Shown piece after piece: positions 48,601-58,153 of a DNA stretch of 64,000 nucleotides; position 1 is the first letter of the stretch, and the number at the start of each line of letters is the position of its first letter. The notes beneath the pieces were generated by a model. The model worked only from the letters and a program-made list of their open reading frames with translations. It was not told the origin of the DNA and made no database searches. Position numbers and translations under genes: made by a program. The stretch comes from Microbacterium invictum (GTDB lineage: Bacteria > Actinomycetota > Actinomycetes > Actinomycetales > Microbacteriaceae): positions 3,100,001 to 3,164,000 of the forward strand of contig NZ_JACIFH010000001.1 of NCBI RefSeq assembly GCF_014197265.1, given 5' to 3'.

Positions 48601-49342
48601 TGATGTACTCGGGCTCGAGGTTGCGGCTGACCGGGAAGTCGGAGCCGACCGTCGGGCCGAACACGCGGACGTCCTCGGGCAGCGCCCCATCGGCCTCGAA
48701 GGCGTGGAAATCGGCGATGCGCACGTCGCCCTGCGCGGGGGCGGCCAGGCCGCTGGGCAATGCCACCACGGCGATCGAACCCTCGGGGTCGACAGTGAAG
48801 TCGTCGTCGGGCTCGCCCTCGTTCGCGACGACCGCGTAAGCGCCGTCGGCCGAGATGGTCACCATGTCGGGGAGCGCGCCGACGGTGACCGTGCCGAGGC
48901 GTGCGGCCCCGGCATCCATCGCATTCGCGTCGAAGAACACCAGGTGCCCGGCATCGGTCTTCGTCGGCGCCTCGACGGCGATGACGCCGAGGCCGTCGGC
49001 GCGGATGGCGACCGAGTTGGCCACGCCCTCGGACGTGATCGAGAACAGCTTCGTGATCGCAGTCGGGTCGGAGTAGTCGAGCACGTCGACCGACCCGGTC
49101 TGTGCGTTGACGACGAACAGACGGTCGCCGAAGGCCTGCACGATCTCGGCGGCCGACTCGTCGAACACGCCGGTCTCGAAGGTGCCGACAGGGGTCAGTG
49201 CCAGCGCGGCGTCATCTGCGGAGTAGGTGATCGGTGTCGCCACGACCTGCGCGGACGCGGCGACCGGGGCCAGTGCGAGAGTGCACAGGACCGCGGCGGC
49301 CGCGCCGAGCGCAACCGGACGGCGGAAGGATGGCAAGGGCAT
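45671..49342 (-). CDS. Wall-anchored choice-of-anchor I / 5'-nucleotidase fusion
   Basis: This 1,223-residue exported protein has a signal peptide at residues 1-31. Roughly the first 560 residues form a beta-propeller of the choice-of-anchor I (alkaline-phosphatase-like) type. A metallophosphatase domain follows (LTINDFHGRLEQN, VSAGDN, VGNHEFDAG, VLLTHEGP, SGHTHQNY), then a 5'-nucleotidase C-terminal domain (EFTVVTNSFVAAGGDNF). A TPEPTPTPEPTP linker leads to a last domain and to LAATG plus a membrane helix and basic tail, a sorting signal for class E sortases. It probably salvages phosphate and nucleosides at the cell surface. Confidence 0.9.
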   Translation of the reverse strand: MPLPSFRRPVALGAAAAVLCTLALAPVAASAQVVATPITYSADDAALALTPVGTFETGVFDESAAEIVQAFGDRLFVVNAQTGSVDVLDYSDPTAITKLFSITSEGVANSVAIRADGLGVIAVEAPTKTDAGHLVFFDANAMDAGAARLGTVTVGALPDMVTISADGAYAVVANEGEPDDDFTVDPEGSIAVVALPSGLAAPAQGDVRIADFHAFEADGALPEDVRVFGPTVGSDFPVSRNLEPEYITVDGGTAYATLQEANAIAVVDLDSATVTGIEPLGFKDHGLEANALDPSDRDSGFDLRTYEGLYGVYMPDAIDSYTADGTTYLVTANEGDAREWGDYVEPSRVKDLEDDGYGPVCADSPLAGKLGDADLGRLNVTIENGFDAAAECYTELYAFGARSFSIWTTTGDLVWDSGSSFEEITYAAAPEFFNSNHSESNFEGRSEDKGPEAESVVIGELSGRTYAFVGFERVGGIAVYDVTEPAASTFVTYINNRDFSQSVEDGGDLAQAGDLGPESIAFIAAADSPTGAPLIAVGNEVSGTTTVFAIDDALAPATKDVQVLTINDFHGRLEQNIGNGEAGAASLAGAVDAFETVNPNTLFVSAGDNIGASTFTSFIQQDNPTIDALVAAGLDVSAVGNHEFDAGFADLTDRVLPRYGSDVFGLGANVYLKGTETPALPEYAVETVDGVRVAFIGTVTAQTAAMVSPDGIADIEFGDQLEAANRVAGEIVTGDLADVIVLLTHEGPEGDVCADIAADGTAYGELIHGASDEIDAIVSGHTHQNYACEIDGRPVIQAQEYGKALGKLDISVDAATNQLVSIDGSVVPLVVDGAAVYADAPEVAEIVADAVAVAEVEGSVEVGAVSGDIVRGGTPPGDDRGVESSLGNLVADVYLWATSNADYAGTPAEIGIMNPGGLRADLLYGTDGTMTYRDVANVQPFANTLVTVTLTGAQLKDVLEEQWQPDGSSRPKLHLGISDGFTYEYDADAARGERIVSMALNGAAVGASDEFTVVTNSFVAAGGDNFVTFAAGTDRADTGQADLTATVAYFAAHDVVDPAPLGRAVVAGGSTPEPTPTPEPTPTPEPTPSPEPGADWATIDVGSGRVEQGGSLPVAVSGLNPGQQIAATLFSDPIVIEGIPAADAAGATAFTVQIPADLEVGAHTLVLESDGLEPISVSIEVLAAGQLAATGGSFPIGFVTVLAVMTAIGGAVLIATRRRAAAL

Positions 49343-49454
49343 GGATATCCTCGTCGATTCGGGATCGGGAACGCGCGAATCTGCGCTCCTCAGTCCTAAC
49401 GACGTCCGGTGTCCGGAACATGAACGGCGGGCGACGCGGAGGTTCCTCCATCGC

Positions 49455-50468
49455 TCACGCTTCTTCGCCGACGCGGGGCTCCGAGGCGAAGAGATTCAAC
49501 CCGAGCGCGCGTGTGAGGTAGGCCGTCGCGATCTGGCCGCGCACGCTGTTGCCGGCGCTGTCCAGGGGAGGGGAGTAGGCGCCGAGTCCGCCCTTGCCGG
49601 GTGCGACGGTCACGATTCCTCCGGAGACACCCGATTTGCCGGGCAGGCCGATGTCGAACAGCCACTCGCCCGAGCGCTCGTACAGACCGCTCGCCGCCAG
49701 CACCGCGAGCGCATCGCGGCAGACGTCGGCCGACACCACCCGCTCGCCGGTCACCGGGTTCACCCCGCCGTGGGCGAGGGTCGCGCCCATGACGGCGAGG
49801 TCGCGGGCGTCGACGAGCAGCGAGCACTGGCGCGTGTACACGTCCAGCGCGGCGAGCGGGTCGCCCTCGATGCGTCCGTAGCTGCTGAGCAGCTCGGCGA
49901 TCGCCCGATTGCGCTCGTTCGTCGCGGACTCGGATCGATACACCTCGTCGTCGACGATGAGGTCGCGGCCCGCGAAGCGCGAGAGACCGGTCTGCACGAG
50001 ATGCCAGTTGGCCTCGGTGGTGGCGCCGGGGAGCATGGCGGTGGTGGCGATCGCGCCGGCGTTGACCATGGGGTTCATCGGGTGGCCGCGGTTGAGCTCG
50101 ATCGCGATGACGGAGTTGAAGGCGGAGCCGGTGTTGTTGACGCCGACGACTTCGAGTGCACGTTGACGACCGATCGCGTCGCACAGCAGCGCGTACACGA
50201 ACACCTTCGAGATGGACTGGATCGAGAACGGGATGCGGGTGTCGCCGACCTCGTGCAGCCGCCCGTCTCCCTGGGCGACGCACAGCCCGAACGCGTGCGC
50301 GTCGGCCCGCGCGAGGATGGGGATGTAGTCGGCGACCGCGCCCTCGTCGTGCCGGCGGGCGCGCTCGTAGGCTCCGGCCAGTGCCGCATCGATCCGGTCG
50401 CTGTCGGGGATGCTGCCCGTGCCCGCGCGCTGGGCGATGTCGCCGACGTCGAACTCATCTCCTCGCAT
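49455..50468 (-). CDS. glsA: Glutaminase (serine beta-lactamase-fold)
   Basis: This 337-residue glutaminase deamidates glutamine to glutamate. The active-site serine lies in SIQSISKVF (S-x-x-K). NRGHPMNPMVNAGAI, GKSGVSGGIVTV and YSPPLDSAGNS are characteristic. The ATG at 50468 is chosen because homology begins there and the ATG at 50537 overlaps the divergent promoter of the acyl-CoA dehydrogenase gene. The usual family length is 305-335. Confidence 0.93.
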   Translation of the reverse strand: MRGDEFDVGDIAQRAGTGSIPDSDRIDAALAGAYERARRHDEGAVADYIPILARADAHAFGLCVAQGDGRLHEVGDTRIPFSIQSISKVFVYALLCDAIGRQRALEVVGVNNTGSAFNSVIAIELNRGHPMNPMVNAGAIATTAMLPGATTEANWHLVQTGLSRFAGRDLIVDDEVYRSESATNERNRAIAELLSSYGRIEGDPLAALDVYTRQCSLLVDARDLAVMGATLAHGGVNPVTGERVVSADVCRDALAVLAASGLYERSGEWLFDIGLPGKSGVSGGIVTVAPGKGGLGAYSPPLDSAGNSVRGQIATAYLTRALGLNLFASEPRVGEEA

Positions 50469-50538
50469 CTGCTCAGCGTAGGGGCCGACGGTGCTGATCG
50501 AGCTTTCGGCTTTTCGAGCAGATAGTAGGACGTCCATG

Positions 50539-50544
50539 TAAAAT
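50539..50544 (+). promoter_or_regulatory. Candidate -10 box for the acyl-CoA dehydrogenase operon
   Basis: TAAAAT, preceded by TG, stands out in very GC-rich surroundings 56 bp before the ATG at 50601. The -35 region is poor. It overlaps the upstream extension of the glutaminase frame, which argues for the internal glutaminase start. Confidence 0.4.
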
Positions 50545-50600
50545 GGAGCGTCGCCTCACCCCCGGCGCCGAATCGCACCTCTCACAAGGACGTGAATCCC

Positions 50601-51755
50601 ATGAGCCTGACCCTCACACCCCCGCTCTCGCGCGAAGAGCGCGCCGCCATCCTCGACGCCGTGCGTGCTTTCGCCCAGCACGAGCTCGCGCCACATGCGC
50701 TGGAGTGGGACGAGCGGCAGCACTTCCCCAAGGATGTGCTCGCGGTCGGCGGCGAACTGGGTCTCGGTGGCATCTACGTGCGCGAGGACGTCGGCGGATC
50801 GGCGCTGAGCCGTCAGGATGCCGCCGCGATCTTCGAAGAGCTCGCCATGGGCGACACGACGATCGCCGCCTACATCTCGATTCACAACATGGTCGCGTGG
50901 ATGATCGATTCGTACGGCACCGACGCGCAGCGGCAGGAGTGGCTGCCGACGCTCGTGGCGATGAGCCGGCTCGGCGCCTACTGCCTGACCGAGCCCGGTG
51001 CCGGATCGGATGCCGCCGCCATCACCACGACGGCGATCGCCGACGGCGACGAGTATGTGCTCACCGGTGTCAAGCAGTTCATCTCCGGCGCCGGTGACGC
51101 CGCCGTCTACGTGGTGATGGCGCGCACCGGCGAGCCCGGGTCGCGGGGGATCACCGCGTTCCTCGTGCCGGGGGATGCCGCGGGCCTGAGCTTCGGGGTG
51201 AACGAGAAGAAGATGGGGTGGAAGGCCCAGCCCACCCGGCAGGTGATCTTCGACGAGGTGCGCGTACCGGCATCCGCTGTCCTCGGCGAGATCGGCGGCG
51301 GGTTCAAGCTGGCCATGAGCGGGCTCAACGGCGGACGCATCAACATCGCGGCGTGCTCGCTCGGCGGTGCCCGATGGGCACTCGACCGCGCCACGCAGTA
51401 TGTGCAGGAGCGGTTCACGTTCGGTGAGGCGCTCGCCGAACGGCAGTCCGTGGTGTTCGCGCTCGCCGACATGGCGACCCAGTTGCAGGCGGCGCGGGCC
51501 TTGGTGCGCGATGCCGCACGCGCCGTCGACGAGCACGCCGAGGATGCCGTGATGCAGTGTGCGATGGCCAAGCGATTCGCGACCGACGCCGCGTTCGACG
51601 TCGCCAACCAGGCGCTGCAGCTGCACGGCGGGTACGGCTACCTGCACGAGTACGGCATCGAGAAGGTCGTGCGCGATCTGCGGGTGCACCAGATCCTCGA
51701 GGGCACCAACGAGATCATGCGCGTGATCATCGGCCGCAGCGTTCTGGGAACATGA
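50601..51755 (+). CDS. Acyl-CoA dehydrogenase, isobutyryl/short-branched type
   Basis: This 384-residue FAD enzyme oxidises acyl-CoA to enoyl-CoA and passes electrons to ETF. It shows [12 protein letters not shown] for FAD/substrate, [17 protein letters not shown] and the C-terminal [20 protein letters not shown] followed by [10 protein letters not shown] with the catalytic Glu. The pattern is closest to isobutyryl-CoA dehydrogenase-like enzymes. The ATG at 50601 is chosen because AAGGA lies 10 bases upstream; a GTG at 50592 is too close to that site. Confidence 0.92.
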   Translation: MSLTLTPPLSREERAAILDAVRAFAQHELAPHALEWDERQHFPKDVLAVGGELGLGGIYVREDVGGSALSRQDAAAIFEELAMGDTTIAAYISIHNMVAWMIDSYGTDAQRQEWLPTLVAMSRLGAYCLTEPGAGSDAAAITTTAIADGDEYVLTGVKQFISGAGDAAVYVVMARTGEPGSRGITAFLVPGDAAGLSFGVNEKKMGWKAQPTRQVIFDEVRVPASAVLGEIGGGFKLAMSGLNGGRINIAACSLGGARWALDRATQYVQERFTFGEALAERQSVVFALADMATQLQAARALVRDAARAVDEHAEDAVMQCAMAKRFATDAAFDVANQALQLHGGYGYLHEYGIEKVVRDLRVHQILEGTNEIMRVIIGRSVLGT

Positions 51756-51759
51756 GGGC

Positions 51760-52536
51760 ATGACTTCCTACGAGACGATCCTCACCGAGACGCGCGGACG
51801 CGTCGGCTGGATCACGCTGAACCGACCCGAAGCCCTCAACGCCCTGAACTCCCAGGTCATGCACGACGTCGTGACCGCCGCCGAGGCGTTCGACGCCGAC
51901 GAGGGCATCGGCGCCATCGTCGTCACCGGCAGCGAGCGTGCGTTCGCGGCCGGCGCCGACATCAAGGAGATGAGCGACAAGACCGGGCTCGACATGCTGA
52001 TGGGCGATCACTTCGGCGCGTGGGGACGGTTCGCCGCGGTGCGCACGCCCGTGATCGCCGCAGTGTCGGGCTATGCGCTGGGCGGCGGGTGCGAACTGGC
52101 GATGATGTGCGACATCATCCTCGCCGCCGACACCGCCCAGTTCGGTCAGCCAGAGATCAACCTCGCCGTGATCCCCGGGATGGGCGGCACGCAGCGCCTC
52201 ATCCGCGCAGTCGGCTACTACAAGGCCGCCGAACTCGTGCTGACCGGGCGCACGATGCCCGCCGAAGAGGCGGAGCGCGCTGGGCTCGTGTCGCGCGTCG
52301 TCCCGGCCGCGGAGCTGCTGGACGAGGCGGGCAAGGTCGCCGACACGATCGCGTCGAAGTCGCTGCCGTCGGTGTTCGCAGCCAAGGCGGCGCTGGATGC
52401 CGCGATGGAGACCTCGCTCGCCGAAGGCCTGCGGTTCGAGCGGCAGGCCTTCGCCTCGCTGTTCGACACGGCAGACCAGAAGGAGGGCATGGCCGCCTTC
52501 CGCGAGAAGCGGAAGCCCGACTTCACCGGGCGCTGA
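51760..52536 (+). CDS. Enoyl-CoA hydratase
   Basis: This 258-residue crotonase-family hydratase has the oxyanion loop [26 protein letters not shown], and the active-site stretch [17 protein letters not shown] with both catalytic Glu positions conserved as in classical hydratases. It starts 4 bp after the acyl-CoA dehydrogenase gene, so it would hydrate the product of that enzyme. About 170 bp to the MarR stop hold no clear gene. Confidence 0.94.
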   Translation: MTSYETILTETRGRVGWITLNRPEALNALNSQVMHDVVTAAEAFDADEGIGAIVVTGSERAFAAGADIKEMSDKTGLDMLMGDHFGAWGRFAAVRTPVIAAVSGYALGGGCELAMMCDIILAADTAQFGQPEINLAVIPGMGGTQRLIRAVGYYKAAELVLTGRTMPAEEAERAGLVSRVVPAAELLDEAGKVADTIASKSLPSVFAAKAALDAAMETSLAEGLRFERQAFASLFDTADQKEGMAAFREKRKPDFTGR

Positions 52537-52706
52537 ACGGATGCCGGGTCAGCGCCGCCCCGGGATGCGGTCCACGAGCGGGGCGCTCATGCGCATCCAC
52601 TCCGCCGAGATCGGCAACCTCGCCCCGGAGGCACGGCGTCGGCTGCGGTCGCCGCAGCGTGCGCGCATCGCCGCGTGTCTCTCGCGTCGAGTGCGCTGAG
52701 AACCGG

Positions 52707-53231
52707 TCAGCTGGTGGGGGCATCGACGTGATCGCCCGCATGCTGACGCAGGCGCGCGACGATCCGCACGAGATCGTCTGCATCGGTCGCGTCGATGCCC
52801 GGCTGTTCGAACACGTCGGCGTTCAGCGCCGCGGTCGCCCGGGCCGCGAGCGTGCGTCCGGCATCGGTGAGCGCAACCAGACGGCCGCGGCCGTCGGACG
52901 GATGCGCCTCGCGCCGCACGAGTCCGGCGGTCTCCAGTCGGTCGACGGTGTTCGTGACGCTCGTCGGATGCACCTGGAGTCGTGCCGAGGCGGACGACAT
53001 CGGCATCCGGCCCTCGCGAGTGAAGCTCAGCAGGGTGAGCAGCTCGTAGCGTGCGAACGTGAGGCCGAACGGCTTCAATGCGTCGTCGACGCGCGCGAGC
53101 AGCAGCTGCTGCGCCCGCATGATCGAGGTGACCACGGTCATGCCGGTCGCGGCATCCATCCACCCGTGCGCCGTCCATTGGCGGCGGGCCTCGGCGATCG
53201 GGTCGATCGCGGGGCGTTCGTGGTGAGCCAC
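52707..53231 (-). CDS. MarR-family transcriptional regulator
   Basis: This 174-residue winged-helix regulator has a central HTH (about residues 60-105: MPMSSASARLQVHPTSVTNT) and the wing SDGRGRLVALTDAGR. The GTG start at 53231 has an excellent AGGAGG six bases upstream. It is divergent from the etf operon and converges on the enoyl-CoA hydratase gene, so regulation of one of these acyl-CoA operons is plausible. Relatives sense aromatic or acyl-CoA ligands. Confidence 0.9.
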   Translation of the reverse strand: MAHHERPAIDPIAEARRQWTAHGWMDAATGMTVVTSIMRAQQLLLARVDDALKPFGLTFARYELLTLLSFTREGRMPMSSASARLQVHPTSVTNTVDRLETAGLVRREAHPSDGRGRLVALTDAGRTLAARATAALNADVFEQPGIDATDADDLVRIVARLRQHAGDHVDAPTS

Positions 53232-53381
53232 AACCGGCCTCCTGTCATCGCTGAACACGGTAGTCGGCTTTCTCCTGGTGATTTCCGCGTGCCGACATCG
53301 GTCTGGTGCGCTTGTATTGGAGATGGGCGTACCCGCGTGCGGAGGTGGCCGCCCGGCCGAGGGTCGTGGTTCACGGCAGAG

Positions 53382-53389
53382 TGTATACA
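53382..53389. promoter_or_regulatory. TGTATACA palindrome in the marR/etfB gap
   Basis: A perfect TGTATACA identical to the operator of the prp operon (39725-39732) lies between the divergent marR and etfB genes. It could link the etf or marR genes to the GntR regulator. TATACA is also acceptable as a -10 box, so this may be only a promoter element. Confidence 0.35.
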
Positions 53390-53432
53390 TAGAGCCGCTT
53401 GACGAGGGCGGTGACGCGAGATATGACGCTGA

Positions 53433-53463
53433 TTGGCTACATTCCCCCGGCCGACAGTAGACT
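53433..53463 (+). promoter_or_regulatory. Candidate etf operon promoter
   Basis: TTGGCT (53433-53438) and TAGACT (53458-53463) are spaced by 19 bases and lie 25 bp before the etfB start. The spacing is slightly long, so the call is tentative. Confidence 0.4.
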
Positions 53464-53487
53464 CGCCGCAGGCGTGAGGAGTTGTCG

Positions 53488-54264
53488 ATGAAGATCGTCG
53501 TGCTGGTCAAAGAGGTCCCCGATACGTATGGGGATCGCAAGTTGGATCTCGAGACCGGTCTGGCCGACCGAGACGCTTCCGAGCGCGTGCTCGACGAGAT
53601 CGGGGAACGCGCCCTCGAGGTCGCGCTGTCGTACGCCGACAAGAACGCCGGGACCGAGGTCGTCGTCGCGTCGATGGCGCCGGAGGCGTCGGCCGCGACG
53701 ATCCGCAAGGGCCTGGCGATGGGCGCCGCCTCGGCGCTGCAGGTCGTGGACCCGGCGCTCGCGGGTGCCGACCTCGGCGTCACCGCGAAGGTGCTCGCCG
53801 CCGCGGTGCAGCGGGCCGGGTTCGACCTGGTCATCACCGGCAACCTGTCCACCGACGGCTCGGGCGGTGTGATCCCGGCGATGCTGGCCGAGCACCTGGG
53901 CGTGCCGCACGCCACCGCGCTGGCGGAGGTTGAGATCTCCGAGACCGGTGTTTCGGGCACGCGGGCGACGGATGCCGGACAGGCGAAGGTCTCCACGGCT
54001 CTGCCGGCGGTCATCTCGATCACCGAGGCACTGCCCGACGCGCGCTTCCCGAACTTCAAGGGCATCATGGCCGCGAAGAAGAAGCCGTTCGAGACGGTGT
54101 CGCTGGCTGACCTCGGCGTCGACATCGACCCGGCGACGGCGCCGCAGTCGATCATGACGACGGTGAGTGAGAAGCCGCCGCGCGGCGCGGGCGTGAAGAT
54201 CGTCGACGAAGGCGACGCCGGCGACAAGCTCGCCGCGTTCCTCATCGAGAACCGACTGGCATAA
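53488..54264 (+). CDS. etfB: Electron transfer flavoprotein beta subunit
   Basis: This 258-residue subunit binds AMP and receives electrons from acyl-CoA dehydrogenases. It begins [20 protein letters not shown], with [20 protein letters not shown] and the recognition-loop region [17 protein letters not shown] near residue 190. GAGGAG precedes the ATG. It is followed after 10 bp by etfA. Confidence 0.96.
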   Translation: MKIVVLVKEVPDTYGDRKLDLETGLADRDASERVLDEIGERALEVALSYADKNAGTEVVVASMAPEASAATIRKGLAMGAASALQVVDPALAGADLGVTAKVLAAAVQRAGFDLVITGNLSTDGSGGVIPAMLAEHLGVPHATALAEVEISETGVSGTRATDAGQAKVSTALPAVISITEALPDARFPNFKGIMAAKKKPFETVSLADLGVDIDPATAPQSIMTTVSEKPPRGAGVKIVDEGDAGDKLAAFLIENRLA

Positions 54265-54274
54265 GGGGACTGTG

Positions 54275-55267
54275 ATGACCGATTTCGCTGCGGACTCGAT
54301 TCTCGTTCTGCTGGATGTGACCCCCGAGGGGGAGCTGGCCAAGTCGTCGGCGGGCCTGCTGGGTGCGGCCGCGCAGGTCGGCACCCCGGTGGCGCTGGTG
54401 GTCGCCGGTGACGATGCGCACGCCGCATTCGTGACGGCCGCGGGCCAGCTCGGTGCCGGAACCGTGCTGACGGCCGGGCTCGGCGGTGCCGACACGGCGC
54501 TGACCGCCCCTCTCGTAGACGCGCTCCAGGCCGCGGCCGCCCTCGTGCAGCCCGACGCCGTGCTCATCTCGAACTCGATCGAAGGCCGCGACATCGCCGG
54601 CCGCTACGCGGTGCGCTCGAACTCGGCCCTGTCGGTCGATGCGGTCGGCCTCGTCCGCGACGACGAGGGCATCATCGCCCAGCACTCCGTGTACGGCGGC
54701 GCCTTCAACGTCACCAGCGCCGCGACGTTCGGCGCCCCCGTGATCACGGTCCGGCAGGGTGCGGTCGACGCGCGCGCCGAAGTCGTGGCGACCCCCGAGG
54801 TCGTGGCGGTGGAGGCCCCGGCATCCAGTTCTCCGGCGGCGACCATCGAGTCGTTCGAAGCCGAGGTTTCCGCCTCGTCGCGCCCCGAGCTGCGTGGCGC
54901 GGCGAAGGTCGTCTCGGGCGGTCGCGGTCTGGGCTCCGAGGAGAAGTTCGTGCTCGTCGAGCAGCTCGCCGATGCGCTCGGCGCTGCGGTGGGCGCCTCT
55001 CGTGCCGCGGTGGATGCCGGATACATCCCCTACTCGCACCAGGTCGGCCAGACGGGTGTCTCGGTCTCGCCGCAGCTGTACGTGGCGCTGGGCATCTCCG
55101 GCGCGATCCAGCACAAGGCGGGCATGCAGACGGCAAAGACCATCGTCGCGATCAACAAGGACGGCGACGCCCCGATCTTCGACGTGGCCGACTTCGGCGT
55201 CGTCGGCGACCTGTTCACCGTGGTGCCGCAGCTGATCGCGGCGCTCGAGGCGAACAAGGCCAAGTAA
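54275..55267 (+). CDS. etfA: Electron transfer flavoprotein alpha subunit
   Basis: This 330-residue FAD-binding ETF subunit has a C-terminal FAD domain with [10 protein letters not shown] and [20 protein letters not shown] followed by GAIQHKAGM. It ends TAA at 55265-55267, sharing its last A with the ATG of the cytochrome gene (TAATG), so the two are translationally coupled. Confidence 0.96.
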   Translation: MTDFAADSILVLLDVTPEGELAKSSAGLLGAAAQVGTPVALVVAGDDAHAAFVTAAGQLGAGTVLTAGLGGADTALTAPLVDALQAAAALVQPDAVLISNSIEGRDIAGRYAVRSNSALSVDAVGLVRDDEGIIAQHSVYGGAFNVTSAATFGAPVITVRQGAVDARAEVVATPEVVAVEAPASSSPAATIESFEAEVSASSRPELRGAAKVVSGGRGLGSEEKFVLVEQLADALGAAVGASRAAVDAGYIPYSHQVGQTGVSVSPQLYVALGISGAIQHKAGMQTAKTIVAINKDGDAPIFDVADFGVVGDLFTVVPQLIAALEANKAK

Positions 55268-57231
55268 TGGCGACCTACGGCCGGACGCTCCGCCGCGGGC
55301 TCCCGCGTGTCACCGGTGGCGACGCGTGGCCGGCGGCCGGCGACGCTCCCGACGGCGTGGGGGTGGATGCCGGTGTGGCGCAGGCCGCAGGGTCGGAGGC
55401 GTCCGCTGCGCAGGTGGCTTCGGCTGAAGCCGGCACGTCCGCTGCGACGACGGCCGCCGCATCGGCGGCCGTCGCGGTCGCGCACGAGTCAGTCGCCGCT
55501 GCGAGCGAGTCGGTAGCCGGGGCGCACGAGTCGGTCGCCGGCGCGCGTGAGTCCGCGGACGCCGCGAGCGCCTCCGCCGTCGCCGCTGCGGGCGCGGCAG
55601 CGGTCGTGACGTCGATCCGTCGCGGGCTGCCGCGCGTGACCGGCGGCGAGCCCTGGCCCCCGGCATCCGTGACCCCGGTTCAGCAGTCAGTTGAGGCGGG
55701 TGTGGATGCCGGTGACCGTGCCCAAGCGACTGCTGCAGCGGTCGCGTCGGCTGGCGCTCCGGTTCAGCAGTCGGTTGAGGTGGGTGCCGGCGCTGACGAC
55801 TATGCCCAAGCGACTGTCGAAACAGCCGCGACCGGCGCGGCGCACCCGACCGCAGCCACTGCGACTGCACACCCGGCCGACGGCGCCGTCGCGCGTCGCG
55901 GCCTGCCGCGCACGCCCGGTGGTGAGCCGTGGCCGCCATCCGGCACCGTCGCCCGCCTCACGGCCATCGCAACCGCATCCGCAGGGGTGCAGAGCTCCGC
56001 CGCATCCGCCGACGGCGCCATTTCCCTGCAATCGCGCCAAGAATCTCAGGCGCCGTTGCCGGAAAGTGGCGCGCCCGCAGCCGCTGAGCCCGCCGCGACG
56101 CTGCCCGCCGCGTCGCCGACCGCCCCCGGGGCCCCCGCGCAGACCGCGGGCGTCGCGGCACCGGCGCAGACCGCGGGCGTCGCGGCACCGGCATCCACCG
56201 CCATCGCAACGGCACCCGAAGGCCCGAAGCCGCCGCTGCCGTTCACGCCGTCGGTGTGGCCGGGCCGCTCTGCGACCCACCGCCCGAAGGCGAAGCCCGA
56301 ACCCGAGCGCATCGGTCCGTTCACGAAGGTCCAGTGGGCGGGCGCCGTCATCGTCGGCGGTCTGGTCCTGCTGATCCTCGCGGGCATGGCGGTCGCGCTG
56401 GTGCGTGTGCTGCTGTCGAGCGCGTGGGGTCAGGACTTCCTGGCCGCGTTCCCCGGGGAGTACCACCTGCCCGAGGGCGCCCCGGTCGGGTTCCCGGGGT
56501 GGCTGGGCTGGCAGCACTTCTTCAACGTCTTCCTGATGGTGCTGATCATCCGGTCGGGGCTGACGATCCGCACCGAGAAGCGGCCCACCGCGTTCTGGAC
56601 GCCGCGCGGCAACCCCAAGGGCAAGACGAGCCTGACGATCTGGTTCCACCAGTCGCTCGACGTCCTGTGGCTGGTCAACGGTGTCGTGTTCGTCGTGCTG
56701 CTGTTCGTGACCGGGCAGTGGATGCGGGTGATCCCCACCAGCTGGGAGGTCATCCCCAACGCGCTGAGCGCCGCCCTGCAGTACGTGTCGCTGGACTGGC
56801 CGACCGAGAACGGGTGGGTCAACTACAACTCGCTGCAGCAGATCGCGTACTTCACGACCATCTTCATCGCCGCTCCGCTGGCCGCGATCACCGGGGCGCG
56901 CATGAGCCTGATGTGGCCGAAAGACGCCAAGAGGCTCAACGCGGCCTACCCGATCGAGTGGGCACGCACGCTCCACTTCCCGGTGATGCTGTACTTCGTG
57001 GTGTTCATCGCCATCCACGTGTTCCTGGTGTTCGCGACCGGCGCGTTGCGCAACCTGAACCACATGTACGCCGCGCAGGGATCGGTCGACGGCGTCGCCT
57101 ACGCCGACAACTGGACCGGCTTCTGGATGTTCGTCGCCTCGCTCGTGGTCATCGCCGCCGCCTGGGTCGCGGCCCGCCCGCTGGTGCTTGCCCCGATCGC
57201 GCGCCTGTTCGGCACGGTCAGCGGACGGTGA
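55267..57231 (+). CDS. Cytochrome b561-like membrane protein with repeat-bearing N-terminus
   Basis: This 654-residue protein has a disordered Ala-rich N-terminus of about 350 residues and then five or so membrane helices. The N-terminus holds three copies of a motif RRGLPRxxGGxxWP (residues 9-22, 118-131, 210-223) separated by about 100 low-complexity residues. The membrane part has several conserved His ([38 protein letters not shown]) suited to bind two b hemes. Coupling to etfA suggests it carries electrons from ETF to the quinone pool or another acceptor. That role is inference; homologues are otherwise paired with molybdoenzymes. Confidence 0.8.
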   Translation: MATYGRTLRRGLPRVTGGDAWPAAGDAPDGVGVDAGVAQAAGSEASAAQVASAEAGTSAATTAAASAAVAVAHESVAAASESVAGAHESVAGARESADAASASAVAAAGAAAVVTSIRRGLPRVTGGEPWPPASVTPVQQSVEAGVDAGDRAQATAAAVASAGAPVQQSVEVGAGADDYAQATVETAATGAAHPTAATATAHPADGAVARRGLPRTPGGEPWPPSGTVARLTAIATASAGVQSSAASADGAISLQSRQESQAPLPESGAPAAAEPAATLPAASPTAPGAPAQTAGVAAPAQTAGVAAPASTAIATAPEGPKPPLPFTPSVWPGRSATHRPKAKPEPERIGPFTKVQWAGAVIVGGLVLLILAGMAVALVRVLLSSAWGQDFLAAFPGEYHLPEGAPVGFPGWLGWQHFFNVFLMVLIIRSGLTIRTEKRPTAFWTPRGNPKGKTSLTIWFHQSLDVLWLVNGVVFVVLLFVTGQWMRVIPTSWEVIPNALSAALQYVSLDWPTENGWVNYNSLQQIAYFTTIFIAAPLAAITGARMSLMWPKDAKRLNAAYPIEWARTLHFPVMLYFVVFIAIHVFLVFATGALRNLNHMYAAQGSVDGVAYADNWTGFWMFVASLVVIAAAWVAARPLVLAPIARLFGTVSGR

Positions 57232-57235
57232 GCGG

Positions 57236-58153
57236 ATGCCGGTGACCGAACGCTGGACGACGCTGGTCACCCGGGTGCTGGCGCCCAATGCCGGCCCGAT
57301 GACCCTCGACGGCACCAACTCGCTCGTCGTCCGCGCGCCGGGCAGTCCCGCGGCGGTCGTGATCGACCCGGGGCCTGACGATGATGCGCACATGGAGGCA
57401 CTCACTGCCGCCGGGGACGTCGAGCTGATCCTGCTCACACACCACCACCACGACCACACCGAGGCGGCGGCACGGTTCGCGCAGCTGACGGGTGCGCCGG
57501 TGCGCGCGTATGACCCGCGGCTGTGCATCGACGGGCCTCCGCTGGACGACGGTGAGGTCATCACCGCGGGCGGCGCCCGCATCGAGGTCGTCTTCACTCC
57601 CGGTCACACCGCCGACTCCGTCTCGCTGCATCTGCCGGAGGACGAGCCCCTGGCGTCCGATGCGACTTCCGCCCCCGCCGAAGCGCCCGCCCCCGCCGAG
57701 TCGCCGACGTCTGCCGCGCCCCCCGGTTCGACTGAGCCGACTGGTACCGCCGAGCCCCCGGCATCCACTCGCCGCGGATCGATGATCACCGGCGACACGA
57801 TCCTCGGCCGGGGGACCACGATCATCGCGCACCCCGACGGATCGCTGGGCAGCTACCTGCGCTCGCTCGACCGGCTGAAGGCCTACGGGGCGATCACGGT
57901 GCTCCCCGCGCACGGGCCGATGCTCGGCAGCCTCGCCGACATCTGCCGCACCTACACCTCGCACCGGCGTATGCGGCTCGACCAGGTCCGCGCCACGCTC
58001 ACCGACCTTGGGCTCGAGCCGTCGGGCGACCCCGCGGTCGTGAAGGCCGTCGCCGACACGGTGTACGCCGACATCGACACCTCGGTGCGCTTCGCTGCGG
58101 AGGCATCGGTGCGCGCGCAGCTCGAACATCTCGTGACCGGTCCGCTGGCGTGA
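57236..58153 (+). CDS. MBL-fold metallo-hydrolase with internal linker
   Basis: This 305-residue hydrolase of the LACTB2-like group has the zinc motif THHHHDHTE near residue 68, the third His in FTPGHTADS and the last His region VLPAHGP. Between the third motif and MITGDTILGRG lies an inserted stretch of about 45 Pro/Ala/Ser/Thr residues not usual in the fold. The ATG at 57236 lies just after the cytochrome stop and its end overlaps panC by four bases. Confidence 0.88.
   Translation: MPVTERWTTLVTRVLAPNAGPMTLDGTNSLVVRAPGSPAAVVIDPGPDDDAHMEALTAAGDVELILLTHHHHDHTEAAARFAQLTGAPVRAYDPRLCIDGPPLDDGEVITAGGARIEVVFTPGHTADSVSLHLPEDEPLASDATSAPAEAPAPAESPTSAAPPGSTEPTGTAEPPASTRRGSMITGDTILGRGTTIIAHPDGSLGSYLRSLDRLKAYGAITVLPAHGPMLGSLADICRTYTSHRRMRLDQVRATLTDLGLEPSGDPAVVKAVADTVYADIDTSVRFAAEASVRAQLEHLVTGPLA

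Noticed and set aside
52541..52699. Short plus-strand frame after the enoyl-CoA hydratase
   Set aside because: It is Arg-rich, has no good ribosome-binding site and resembles no family; the antisense frames there are also featureless.
55700..55840. Near-duplicate segments in the cytochrome arm considered as a CRISPR-like or transposon repeat
   Set aside because: They are in-frame low-complexity coding repeats (QQSVE, AGAxxxxAQAT) without regular spacing.
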